Below are positions 9,417-16,907 of a stretch of 64,000 nucleotides of DNA, piece by piece. Position 1 is the stretch's first letter. Every line of letters starts with the position of its first letter. Under the pieces are notes generated by a model. The model had not been told where the DNA came from, did no database searches, and saw only the letters and a program-made list of their open reading frames with translations. Source of the stretch: Streptomyces sp. SAJ15 (lineage in GTDB: Bacteria; Actinomycetota; Actinomycetes; Streptomycetales; Streptomycetaceae); the NCBI RefSeq assembly GCF_007595705.1, contig NZ_NISY01000003.1, forward strand, positions 310,001-374,000, read 5' to 3'. The position numbers and the translations under genes were made by a program.

Positions 9417-10394
9417 TCACTGCAGCCGCGGCGCCAAGGCCCTCGCTATGACGAGCTGCTCCTCCTGGAGCAGCTCGTCGTCGTCCTCAAGCTCGGCGGC
9501 GTCCTCAAGCTCGGCGGCGTCCTCGGCGTCTTCGAGATCCCACAGCGCGTTCTGCAGCACGCGGGTGAGCGTCCAGCGGGCGGCGCGCTGCCGGTCAAGG
9601 CCGAGCACCTCGGTCATCAGGTCGAAGCGGCGACGGATCGCCCGCGGGAGGTCGTCGGTGGCGACCAGGTCCTCCCAGCGGTTGCGCAGGGCGGGCAACA
9701 GCTCGAAGCCGGGGTCGCCGACGAGCGGCTTGGGGTCGATGGCCAGCCACGGTCCGCGCCCGGAGCCGGGCAGCGAGGCCAGCACGTTCTCGTAGTGCAG
9801 ATCCCAGTGGAGCAGCCGGTCACCGGGCTCGTCGCGGACCTCTTCCGCCGCCGCGAGACAGCGCTCCAGCAGCTCCCGCTCGTCGGCGTCGGGCACCGCC
9901 TTCAACGCCACCGGCGCGTCCGCGAGCATCCCGTCGACGACGCCGGCCAGGGTGCGCAGCCCGGCCGGGCCCGGGACGGCGACCAGCCGCGCCAGCAGCC
10001 CGGCCAGGGTCAGCAGCGCCACCTCCGGGTCCCGGACGGAGGCCAGCGAGCGCCGGCCGTCCAGCCGCTCCAGGAGCATGGTCCCGGACGGCTCATCGTG
10101 CTCCAGCAGGCGCACGACGCCGTCGCCCGCCCAGGCTCGCAGGCCCAGCGGCTCGCCGACGGTCTCGTCGGTGACGTGCTGGAGCTTGAGCGCGGCCGGG
10201 GTGCCGTCGGCCCGCCGCACGGGCACGACGAGCGCGGCCGCGCCATGGGCCGAGGGGCCGTCCGGCCGCAGCTCCCACCGCTGGAGGAAGCCGTCCGCCA
10301 GCTCCGGTAGGGCGGCGATCCACGCGGCGGCGCTCTCGTCCCCGTGCTCCGCGTAGGCGGCGGCGAGTCCGGCGGGAACGGCGATTCGGCTCAT
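9417..10394 (-). CDS. APH(6)-like aminoglycoside/hydroxyurea phosphotransferase family protein
   Basis: A 325-residue kinase-fold protein of the streptomycin 6-kinase/hydroxyurea kinase family (PF04655 type). The catalytic loop is LLHWDLHYENVLA, with the Asp expected to act as base and the Asn as metal ligand; the second metal motif is AIDPKPLVGDPGFE. Members can phosphorylate streptomycin or hydroxyurea, but many chromosomal copies have unknown natural substrates. Start ATG preceded by GAGGAG at about 9 nt. The C-terminus carries an acidic repeat (AELEDA twice), matched by an 18-bp DNA repeat. It is a single gene that converges with the ABC operon. Confidence 0.82.
   Translation of the reverse strand: MSRIAVPAGLAAAYAEHGDESAAAWIAALPELADGFLQRWELRPDGPSAHGAAALVVPVRRADGTPAALKLQHVTDETVGEPLGLRAWAGDGVVRLLEHDEPSGTMLLERLDGRRSLASVRDPEVALLTLAGLLARLVAVPGPAGLRTLAGVVDGMLADAPVALKAVPDADERELLERCLAAAEEVRDEPGDRLLHWDLHYENVLASLPGSGRGPWLAIDPKPLVGDPGFELLPALRNRWEDLVATDDLPRAIRRRFDLMTEVLGLDRQRAARWTLTRVLQNALWDLEDAEDAAELEDAAELEDDDELLQEEQLVIARALAPRLQ
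9483..9518. repeat. 18-bp in-frame tandem repeat
   Basis: Two perfect copies of GTCCTCAAGCTCGGCGGC side by side near the 3' end of the APH-like gene. They add one copy of a six-residue acidic unit without breaking the frame. Confidence 0.85.
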
Positions 10395-10649
10395 GAAGGG
10401 TGGCTCCTCGGTGCGGCTGGTACGGGAACGAAGCCTCCGCACCCCTCAACGCCCCTGACCCGACGGCGCCTTATCCCCCTGCGGGCCGTCAGCCCATGGG
10501 GTGGCCCGGCGCTTCGCATCCTACGTTCGCGACCAGCGGCGAGTCCCGGGAGTGCCGGGACTGCGCGGGACGCGTACAGCGCCGCCGGAGACCGCCCCCG
10601 ACGGCCCGCCGCAGACCGCCTCGGACGGCCCGCCGGGGACGGCCCGATG

Positions 10650-10700
10650 GCGTGTCAGAGTCCGCCCGGCGGCGTGTCAGAATCCGCCCGGCGCGCGTCA
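10650..10700. repeat. 22-bp tandem repeat spanning a stop codon
   Basis: Two near-identical 22-bp units (10650-10671 and 10672-10693) lie directly after the LysR stop. Read on the minus strand, each contains TGA followed by a CGCGCCGGGCGGA-like stretch, as does the real stop, so the stop-codon region has been copied. The rest of the 303-bp gap up to the APH-like start holds GC-rich degenerate repeats (GACGGCCCGCCG type) and no gene. Confidence 0.75.
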
Positions 10701-11603
10701 GGAAGGCCCGGTGGCACGGCGGACGAGGTCGGCGGTGACGGTCTCCGCGAACTCGATCGCGACCGGGCTGAGCGCCTCCCACCGCCGCACCGCCCATCCC
10801 GCCGCCAGCGGCGGGAGCCAGGGGATCGGGATCAGCCGCAGGTCGAGCCGGTCGGGCTCGCGCCAGCCGGGCAGCGCGGGCACCACCGCGTGGCCCAGAC
10901 CCAGTTCGGCCAGGAGGATGGCGGTGTCCCAGTCGGCGACGCTGGTGGTGGACACCGCCTCGGTGCCCCGCCGGGTGAGGTGTTCGTCCAGCCGCAGCCG
11001 GGACAGCGAGTTCTCGGGCAGCCGTATGTGGCGGATGGCGGCGAACTCCTCGGGCCCGATGGCCGCGCGCTCCGCGAGCGGGTCGTCGGCCCGTACGGCC
11101 AGCACCCAGGGCAGCTCGACGACGGTCCGCTGCTCCACGCCCCGCACCGGCTCCCGGATGGTGATCCAGGCCAGGTCGGCGCTGTTGTCGGCGAGCGCCT
11201 TCAGACAGCCGCGGCTGGAGTTCTCGGTCTGGAACTCCAGGCTCACCAGCGGGTGGCGGCGCCGGAAGTCCACCACGCCGGCCGCCATGAAGTGGCGGAC
11301 GCTGGTCGCCCCGGTGGTCACGCGTACCGTGCCGACCTCGCCCCGCCGCAGGTCCCGCAGTCGGCGCAGCGCGTGGTCGAGGCCGCTCAGCCCCTCGGCC
11401 GCCGCGCGGTGCAGGATCCATCCCGCCTGAGTCGCCGCCACCCCGCGCGGCTGGCGCTCCAGCAGGGCGATGCCCAGCTCCTGTTCGAGCCGCTTCACCC
11501 GTTGGCTCACGGCGGACTGGGTGCAGCCGAGGTCGCGGGCGACCGCGCTGAGGCTGCCGGTGTCGCAGACGGCGACGAAGGCCCGTAGATCATCCAGAGT
11601 CAC
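10698..11603 (-). CDS. LysR-family transcriptional regulator
   Basis: A 301-residue LysR regulator. Winged HTH at residues 1-60 (LRAFVAVCDTGSLSAVARDL, then TQSAVSQRVKRLE); the rest is a two-lobe periplasmic-binding-like effector domain from about residue 90. Start GTG giving MTLDDLRAF; a TTG one codon upstream is also possible. The neighbour on the promoter side is a convergent-free gap, so no divergent target gene is obvious. An inverted repeat overlapping the leader suggests autoregulation. Ligand unknown. Confidence 0.88.
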   Translation of the reverse strand: MTLDDLRAFVAVCDTGSLSAVARDLGCTQSAVSQRVKRLEQELGIALLERQPRGVAATQAGWILHRAAAEGLSGLDHALRRLRDLRRGEVGTVRVTTGATSVRHFMAAGVVDFRRRHPLVSLEFQTENSSRGCLKALADNSADLAWITIREPVRGVEQRTVVELPWVLAVRADDPLAERAAIGPEEFAAIRHIRLPENSLSRLRLDEHLTRRGTEAVSTTSVADWDTAILLAELGLGHAVVPALPGWREPDRLDLRLIPIPWLPPLAAGWAVRRWEALSPVAIEFAETVTADLVRRATGPS

Positions 11604-11606
11604 CAA

Positions 11607-11656
11607 CCCAAGCTATGACTTGGGCCTTTGAAAGAAAACCCGAGGATTGACTTGGG
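11607..11656. promoter_or_regulatory. Candidate LysR operator
   Basis: CCCAAG-N6-CTTGGG (11607-11624) abuts the LysR start. A further half site, TGACTTGGG, is repeated 32 bp away (11616-11624 and 11648-11656). Inverted repeats with a phased extra half site are typical of LysR autoregulatory sites. Confidence 0.45.
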
Positions 11657-11697
11657 GCTCGGCTCACCGCGACGATCTGTCTGGGCCCAGGGCGGCA

Positions 11698-11750
11698 ACC
11701 CGTCCACCGCGGTCGGCCGGATCCGGACCGGACGGCCGCGGTGGACGGGT
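11698..11750. terminator. Strong hairpin, probable terminator
   Basis: Perfect 15-bp arms, ACCCGTCCACCGCGG (11698-11712) and its complement (11736-11750). The 23-nt loop holds a further palindrome, CCGGATCCGG. It lies downstream of the minus-strand SUKH-like gene, so it most likely ends that transcript. There is no T-tract, which is common in Streptomyces. Confidence 0.55.
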
Positions 11751-11833
11751 GCCGACCCGCCGTCATCGGCGGGACCGGCGCGCCGGCTACAGCGATACGG
11801 CCGACCGCGCGGGACCGGCGTGCCGGCGTCGCC

Positions 11834-11905
11834 GGCTTGGACGGCTTGGACGGCTTGGACGGCTTGGACGGCTTGGACGGCTTGGACGGCTTCGACAGCT
11901 TCGAC
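11834..11905. repeat. 9-bp tandem repeat
   Basis: Six exact copies of GGCTTGGAC (11834-11887) and two degenerate ones. They lie in the 336-bp gap between the LysR start and the SUKH-like stop. Uninterrupted by spacers, so not a CRISPR array. Probably replication slippage. Confidence 0.9.
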
Positions 11906-11942
11906 GACAGGCGAGCCGCGCGGGCGCGGCGTGCCGCTCGCC

Positions 11943-12467
11943 TCAGCGACAGAGCGACTTGATGGCGTCTACGAAGTCCGGGAACTCCTCCCGCGCCCGG
12001 CGCAGCACCGTCGCGGCCGGCTGCCGCGGACCCCGGGCGTGACGCTCGGCGATGCGCGCCACCTCCGCGTTCGGACCGGCCCCCTCCCACTCCGGGTCCT
12101 CGACGGCCTCCATCGGGCCGAAGCCGTCGGCGAGGAGCCACAGGAAGCCGTCGAGGTCGGGGGCGACCACGCCCAGGCTGCCCTCCGAGCCGAAGAAGAC
12201 CACCGGCTGGTCGGCCAGCGGCCGGTCCGGCCGAGCCAGCCAGAACGCCGCGTACCCGCCGCTGCCGTCCTGGCCGAAGGGCCGGAGGTCGTCGCCGTCC
12301 AGGTCGTGGTTGCCGGTCCAGTGCCGCAGCCAGAAGGTGGTCCGCTCGGCGGAGTGGAAGGCGTCGTAGGGCTCGTAGTCGACCCCGTCGCCGTCGGCGT
12401 AGTCGAACTCGACACGGGCGAGGGCGGAGAGTGCGGCGGGGAAGTCGCGATCGTCGGTGGTGGTCAC
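11943..12467 (-). CDS. SMI1/KNR4 (SUKH)-like protein
   Basis: A 174-residue acidic protein. Central features FWLARPDRPLADQPVVFFGS and EGSLGVVAPDLDGFLWLLADG fit the SMI1/KNR4 (SUKH) fold, in which a conserved segment about the displayed fraction of a value is followed by FLxxL. SUKH proteins are often immunity proteins of contact toxins, but many Streptomyces copies are solitary. No toxin, polymorphic repeat or secretion gene is next to it, so immunity is not supported here. ATG start; divergent from the following gene. Confidence 0.6.
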   Translation of the reverse strand: MTTTDDRDFPAALSALARVEFDYADGDGVDYEPYDAFHSAERTTFWLRHWTGNHDLDGDDLRPFGQDGSGGYAAFWLARPDRPLADQPVVFFGSEGSLGVVAPDLDGFLWLLADGFGPMEAVEDPEWEGAGPNAEVARIAERHARGPRQPAATVLRRAREEFPDFVDAIKSLCR

Positions 12468-12529
12468 GGGCGCAGGTTAACCCCGGGCACCGACACCCGG
12501 GCCACCGCCGTAGGGCAGGATCGGGTGGT

Positions 12530-12982
12530 ATGGACCAACAACCCTTCGCCAGTACCGAATCCGTCCTCGCCGCGATCCGGGAGGTCGCGGAGGAGCGGGG
12601 ACGCACGATGGCGGCGACCCATGACATCGGGGCCGACCGGACGTCGCGGCGGCTCGCCGCGGGGGTGGGGACGGTGACCGACGCGGACGGCTCGCTGCCG
12701 CACGAGGCGTTCGTGGAGCTGGACGGCTCGCCGCGGGTGGAGATCGAGCTGTACTCCGAGGGGGACGCGACGATCGACGTCGACGGGGTCGTCTTCCACG
12801 ATCTGCCGCGGGCCGACGTGCCCGACTTCCTACGCTCGGTCTACGGCGGACTGGCGCACGTCAGCGGCCGGCTGTTCCCGCCGGGGTGGCGGCTGGTGGT
12901 CCCGCTGCCGGGGGACCGTACGTACCGGGAGCTCGTCCACACGCCCGGCCTGACACCCTGGCTGAGCTCGCGCGTGCGCTGA
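12530..12982 (+). CDS. Conserved hypothetical protein
   Basis: A 150-residue soluble protein with no family I can name. It has an N-terminal helix (ASTESVLAAIREVAEERGR), then alternating strand-like segments (VEIELYSEGDATIDVDGVVF) and ends WLSSRVR. No signal peptide or membrane segment. ATG start 62 bp from the divergent SUKH-like gene. Codon use has the usual GC bias, supporting a real gene. Confidence 0.65.
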   Translation: MDQQPFASTESVLAAIREVAEERGRTMAATHDIGADRTSRRLAAGVGTVTDADGSLPHEAFVELDGSPRVEIELYSEGDATIDVDGVVFHDLPRADVPDFLRSVYGGLAHVSGRLFPPGWRLVVPLPGDRTYRELVHTPGLTPWLSSRVR

Positions 12983-13024
12983 GCCCAGCCGGGCCCGGGC
13001 GCGGCTCGCGCGTGCGCTGAGCCC
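12966..13024. repeat. 21-bp direct repeat copying a gene end
   Basis: GCTCGCGCGTGCGCTGAGCCC occurs at 12966-12986, covering the last codons and stop of the hypothetical gene, and again at 13004-13024 after it. The period is 38 bp. Confidence 0.8.
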
Positions 13025-13045
13025 CGGCCGGGCCGGGAGCCGGCA

Positions 13046-13636
13046 CTACAGCCCCGGCGCCCCCCAGACCGGGAACCACCGGTCGAGTTCCCGCTCCACC
13101 CGCAGGTCGTCCGCCAGCAGCGACCGCACCTGGAGCTCCAGGGCGTTGTCGCGCCGCTCGCCGCGTGCGCCCGGGAGCGGGGCGAAGGGGTAGAAGGTGC
13201 CGCGCTTGTAGAGGTAGACGAGGGCGAGCACGCGCCCGGGGTCGGCGGCGCGGAAGGCCATCAGGGAGCAGAGCAGCTGTGGGCCGAAGCCGCCGTCCTG
13301 GAGGGCGGTGTTCACCGCGTGCAGGTCGTTGACGAGGGCCGGGGTGTCCTCGGGCGGCTGGCGGACCAGCAGCCAGGTGTAGCCGTAGCCGTCCCGGCTG
13401 AACTCGACCGGGACGCCGCCGCGCTCCGTGTCGGCGTCGAGCAGGGCTTGTACGTCCTGCCGCAGTTGCTCGAAGGCGCCGCCCTCCACGCTGGCGAAGC
13501 AGACGGAGCCGACGCCGGTGGGGGTGAACCCGGCCCCGGCCTGGAGGGTGATGGCCGCCGAGGGCAGGGCGAAGAGCTGGTCGAGGTCGGGGCGGACCGG
13601 CTTGCTGCGCCCGAGGATGGTGTCCAGGAGGCCCAC
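13046..13636 (-). CDS. pspAB: PspA-associated protein PspAB
   Basis: A 196-residue protein matching the PspAB family: N-terminal MGLLDTILGRSKPVRPDLDQ, then FALPSAAITLQAG and C-terminal ELDRWFPVWGAPGL. These genes accompany htpX or pspA in actinobacteria and are linked to envelope stress. ATG start, 4 nt after the htpX stop, so it is co-transcribed with htpX. No PspA homologue lies in the window. The biochemical role is unknown. Confidence 0.85.
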   Translation of the reverse strand: MGLLDTILGRSKPVRPDLDQLFALPSAAITLQAGAGFTPTGVGSVCFASVEGGAFEQLRQDVQALLDADTERGGVPVEFSRDGYGYTWLLVRQPPEDTPALVNDLHAVNTALQDGGFGPQLLCSLMAFRAADPGRVLALVYLYKRGTFYPFAPLPGARGERRDNALELQVRSLLADDLRVERELDRWFPVWGAPGL

Positions 13637-13640
13637 GGTC

Positions 13641-14555
13641 TCAGCCCCTGCCCAGCTCCGCGGAGATGCGCCCGAGCTGGTCGAGTCGCTGCTCCAGGGT
13701 GGGGTGCGAGGACAGCAGCCGGTTCAGCGTGGCGCCGGAGAAGGCCGGGGCGAAGTAGAAGGCGTTGAACGGCTCGGCCTGCCGCAGGTCGCGGGTCGGG
13801 ATGCGGGCCATGTCGCCGGTCACCTTGGTGAGCGCGGCGGCCAGCGCCGAGGGGCGACCGGTCAGCAGCGCCGCGGAGCGGTCGGCGGTCAGCTCGCGGT
13901 AGCGGGACAGCATGCGGGTGAGCACGAAGCTGATCGCGTAGACGACGGTGCTGACCAGCGGGACGAGCAGCAGGGCGAGGTGCGCGCCGCCGTCGTCCCC
14001 GTCTCCGTCGCCGTCCCCGCTGGCGAGCCCGCCCCAGAGCGCGACCCGCGTCATGATCCCGGCCAGCACCCCCAGGAAGGAGGCGATGGTCATGACCGCC
14101 ACGTCGCGGTGGGCGACGTGGGACAGCTCGTGGGCCAGCACGCCCTCCAGCTCCTCCGGCTCCAGCCGCCGCAGCAGCCCGGTGGTGGCGCACACCAGCG
14201 CGGTCCGCTCGTTACGCCCGGTGGCGAAGGCGTTGGGCACGTCGCTCTCGGCGACGGCCACCCGCGGCTTGGGCATGTCGGCGAGCGCGCACAGCCGGTC
14301 CACCGCGCCGTGCAGCTCGGGCGCCTGCTCGGGGGTGACCTCGCGCGCGCCCATGCTCAGGGCGGCGATCCGGTCGCTGAACCAGAACTGCGCGACGAAC
14401 AGCCCACCCGCGATGAGCAGGATCACCGGCCAGTAGCCGCTCAGCAGCACCAGCAGAACGCCGACGACGGCCACGTAGAGCAGCCCGATGAGGAACATCG
14501 TGCCGACCATCCGGGTGGCCAACCCCCGGTCCGGGGTGAATCGGGTGCGTGACAT
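13641..14555 (-). CDS. htpX: Membrane zinc metalloprotease HtpX
   Basis: A 304-residue M48 peptidase that degrades misfolded membrane proteins. Two N-terminal membrane segments (MVGTMFLIGLLYVAVVGVLL and VILLIAGGLFVAQFWF), the zinc site HELSH in VLAHELSHVAHRD, a further membrane segment after it, and the third-ligand Glu region near YRELTADRSAA. Start ATG with GGAGGTG upstream. An upstream extension to 14681 lacks a ribosome binding site. Operon with pspAB. A GDGDGDGDD stretch sits in the cytosolic loop. Confidence 0.93.
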   Translation of the reverse strand: MSRTRFTPDRGLATRMVGTMFLIGLLYVAVVGVLLVLLSGYWPVILLIAGGLFVAQFWFSDRIAALSMGAREVTPEQAPELHGAVDRLCALADMPKPRVAVAESDVPNAFATGRNERTALVCATTGLLRRLEPEELEGVLAHELSHVAHRDVAVMTIASFLGVLAGIMTRVALWGGLASGDGDGDGDDGGAHLALLLVPLVSTVVYAISFVLTRMLSRYRELTADRSAALLTGRPSALAAALTKVTGDMARIPTRDLRQAEPFNAFYFAPAFSGATLNRLLSSHPTLEQRLDQLGRISAELGRG

Positions 14556-14700
14556 GGGATGACACCTCCGCGGGCGCACGCACCTCCCTGGGCGCGCATG
14601 CCCCCCACACACCCGATTTTCCCCTTTATCGGCGGTATCAACCGAATTTCGACCGACTCGCCGAGGGCGGCCCTCAGCCACCGAAGGTGGTTCTCAGCCC

Positions 14701-14742
14701 CTCGAAGCGCCTGGAAGCGCCTGGAAGCGCCTCGTAGCGCCT
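14701..14742. repeat. 10-bp tandem repeat
   Basis: About four copies of CTGGAAGCGC-like units in the gap between the htpX start and the oxidoreductase stop. Nothing else is recognisable in this 269-bp gap beyond a probable htpX promoter. Confidence 0.75.
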
Positions 14743-14824
14743 CGGCCGTCGAGAACGACTCCCGGTCGCCGACAACGGTCCAACGGGACGGCCCATGGCC
14801 GTCGTGCCGGGTCGCGGCCGTCGG

Positions 14825-15739
14825 CTAGGTGTCCGCGCCCAGCTGCGCCGGCACCTCCATGGCGATCTTCTCGAAGATCGCCGGGTCGGCCGCGAAGACC
14901 GAGTCGGCGATCGGCCAGTGCACCACGATCTCGTCGATGCCCAGCTCCGCGTGGGCGCCCGCGAAGTCCACGAAGGCGTCGACCGAGTCCAGCACCGTGT
15001 TCTGCTCCGGGGTGAAGCCGGTGAGCAGGATCCTGTCCAGCTCGGCCGCGTCCCGGCCGGCCTCGGCGCACGCCCCGCCCAGGGCCTCGATCTGCCGGGC
15101 GACCGCGGCCCGCGACTCCCGCGGGGTGCCGGTCTCGGCGAGCCTGGGGTCACCGGTGGTCACCCACGCCTGCCCGTACCGCGCCGCCAGCCGCAGACCG
15201 CGCGGGCCGGTGGCCGCGATCGCGAAGGGCAGTCGGGGCCGCTGCACACAGCCGGGGATGTTCCGGACCTCGCGGGCCCTGTAGTACGTGCCCTCGGCGG
15301 TCACCACGTCCTCGCTGAGGAGCCGGTCCAGCAGCGGGACGAACTCGCCGAACCGCGCGGTGCGTTCGCGCACGGGCCAGGGCTCCTCGTCCGCGCGCAG
15401 CAGGGCGGTGGCGTCGAAGCCCACGCCGCCCGCGCCGATGCCGAGGGTGACCCGCCCGCCCGAGATGTCGTCGAGCGAGATGAGCTCCTTGGCCAGGGTG
15501 ACCGGGTGGCGGAAGTTCGGGGAGGTGACGAGCGTCCCCAGGCGCAGCCTGGAGGTGCTCGCCGCGGCGGCCGTGAGCGTCGGTATCGCCCCGAACCAGG
15601 GGCCGTCACGGAAGGAACGCCAGGACAGGTGGTCATAGGTGTAGGCCGCGTGGAAGCCGAGCTCCTCGGCGCGCTGCCACACCTCGCGGCCGCCCTCGGA
15701 CCAGCGGCGGACGGGAAGAATCACAGTGCTCAAGCGCAT
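14825..15739 (-). CDS. LLM-class flavin (probably F420-dependent) oxidoreductase
   Basis: A 304-residue luciferase-like TIM-barrel protein. Typical segments: MRLSTVILPVRRW, DHLSWRSFRDGPWFG, LRLGTLVTSPNFRHPVTLAK, and IGAGGVGFDATALL. The family uses FMN or coenzyme F420; Streptomyces members usually take F420. ATG start at the point where similarity begins, 272 bp from a divergent HAD gene. Substrate unknown. The gap contains an inverted repeat GTAGGCG/CGCCTAC (15904-15929) that may be a shared operator. Confidence 0.87.
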   Translation of the reverse strand: MRLSTVILPVRRWSEGGREVWQRAEELGFHAAYTYDHLSWRSFRDGPWFGAIPTLTAAAASTSRLRLGTLVTSPNFRHPVTLAKELISLDDISGGRVTLGIGAGGVGFDATALLRADEEPWPVRERTARFGEFVPLLDRLLSEDVVTAEGTYYRAREVRNIPGCVQRPRLPFAIAATGPRGLRLAARYGQAWVTTGDPRLAETGTPRESRAAVARQIEALGGACAEAGRDAAELDRILLTGFTPEQNTVLDSVDAFVDFAGAHAELGIDEIVVHWPIADSVFAADPAIFEKIAMEVPAQLGADT

Positions 15740-16011
15740 GCCGTCGAGGGTAAGCGGTGGCGGCCACAGCGCGGCGGGCCACGGCGGACCGCCCTCACCC
15801 ACGGGACGGGCGGGGGCCACGGCGCGGGGGCTTCCCCGGGCGCGCGCTCGGGCCGACGATGGGCGCGGGCGCGCATGGGGCACGGGCCGGGCGTAAGCGG
15901 ACAGTAGGCGCGCGAGCCATTTCGCCTACGCCGAGTGAGCGAAACCGTGCGCAGGCCCGTGGTCCGGCCTTTCGGACAGAGCTGTTCGGCATATGCGGGA
16001 GGATGGATGCC

Positions 16012-16881
16012 GTGACTCCAGCTACCGAGCAGCCCGAGACTCCGGCCGCGGACAGGACTCCCACCGCCACTCCCCGCCTGATCGCCACCGACCTCGACGG
16101 CACCCTGCTGCGCGACGACAAGACGGTCTCCGCCCGCACCGTCGCGGCGCTGGCCGCCGCGGAGCGGGCGGGCCTCCAGGTGTGCTTCGTCACCGGGCGC
16201 CCGGCCCGCTGGATGGACGTCGTCAGCGACCATGTGCACGGCCACGGGCTGGCCATCTGCGCCAACGGCGCGGCCCTGGTGGACCTGCATGACGGCGGGC
16301 GGCTGATCGACGTCCACCCGCTCGCGGCCGCCGACGCGATCGCCGTGGTGGAGGCGGTGCGCGCCGTCGCCCCGGGTGTCTCCTTCGCCGTGGACCGCGC
16401 CTCCGGCGTCCACTACGAGCCGCACTACCCGCCGTACATCGTCGACCCGAGGGCCGACATCGCTCCCGCCGAGAAGCTGCTCGCGGACGGGCACGACGCC
16501 GCCGACCAGCCCATCCTCAAGCTGTTGGCGCACCACCCGGAGCTCGCCCCCGACGCCTTCCTGGACCTGGCCCGCGCGGCCGCCGGGGAGCACGGCTCCT
16601 TCACCCGCTCCAGCCCGACCGCGCTGCTGGAGATCAGCGGCCTCGGCGTCAGCAAGGCCAGCACCCTGGCCCGCTGGTGCGCGGAGCGCGGCATCCTGCC
16701 CTCCCAGGTGGTGGCCTTCGGCGACATGCCCAACGACCTGGAGATGCTGACCTGGGCGGGCACCTCGTACGCCATGGCCAACGCCCACCCGGCGGTGCTG
16801 GCCGCCACCACCCACCGCACCCACGGGAACAACGAGGACGGCGTGGCGGCGGTCATCGAGGAGCTCCTGGGCCGCCGCTGA
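16012..16881 (+). CDS. Cof-type HAD phosphatase
   Basis: A 289-residue HAD hydrolase of the Cof/IIB group. Motif I is ATDLDGTLLRDD (nucleophile Asp), motif II is VTGRPARW, motif III Lys in LGVSKASTLA, and motif IV is FGDMPNDLEML. The large cap between motifs II and III fits sugar-phosphate or nucleotide phosphatases. Start GTG chosen since GGGAGG lies about 8 nt upstream; an ATG three codons earlier overlaps that site. Single gene. Confidence 0.88.
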   Translation: MTPATEQPETPAADRTPTATPRLIATDLDGTLLRDDKTVSARTVAALAAAERAGLQVCFVTGRPARWMDVVSDHVHGHGLAICANGAALVDLHDGGRLIDVHPLAAADAIAVVEAVRAVAPGVSFAVDRASGVHYEPHYPPYIVDPRADIAPAEKLLADGHDAADQPILKLLAHHPELAPDAFLDLARAAAGEHGSFTRSSPTALLEISGLGVSKASTLARWCAERGILPSQVVAFGDMPNDLEMLTWAGTSYAMANAHPAVLAATTHRTHGNNEDGVAAVIEELLGRR

Positions 16882-16907
16882 CGCCCGGGTGAGCGCGAGG
16901 CGCCGCG

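Noticed and set aside
9417..10394. Acquired antibiotic-resistance gene
   Set aside because: Base composition and codon use match neighbours, with no mobile element; treated as a resident APH-like gene.
11834..11905. CRISPR-like array
   Set aside because: Units are 9 bp with no spacers; simple tandem repeat.
11943..12467. Immunity protein of a polymorphic toxin
   Set aside because: A SUKH-like protein alone; no toxin or export gene adjacent.
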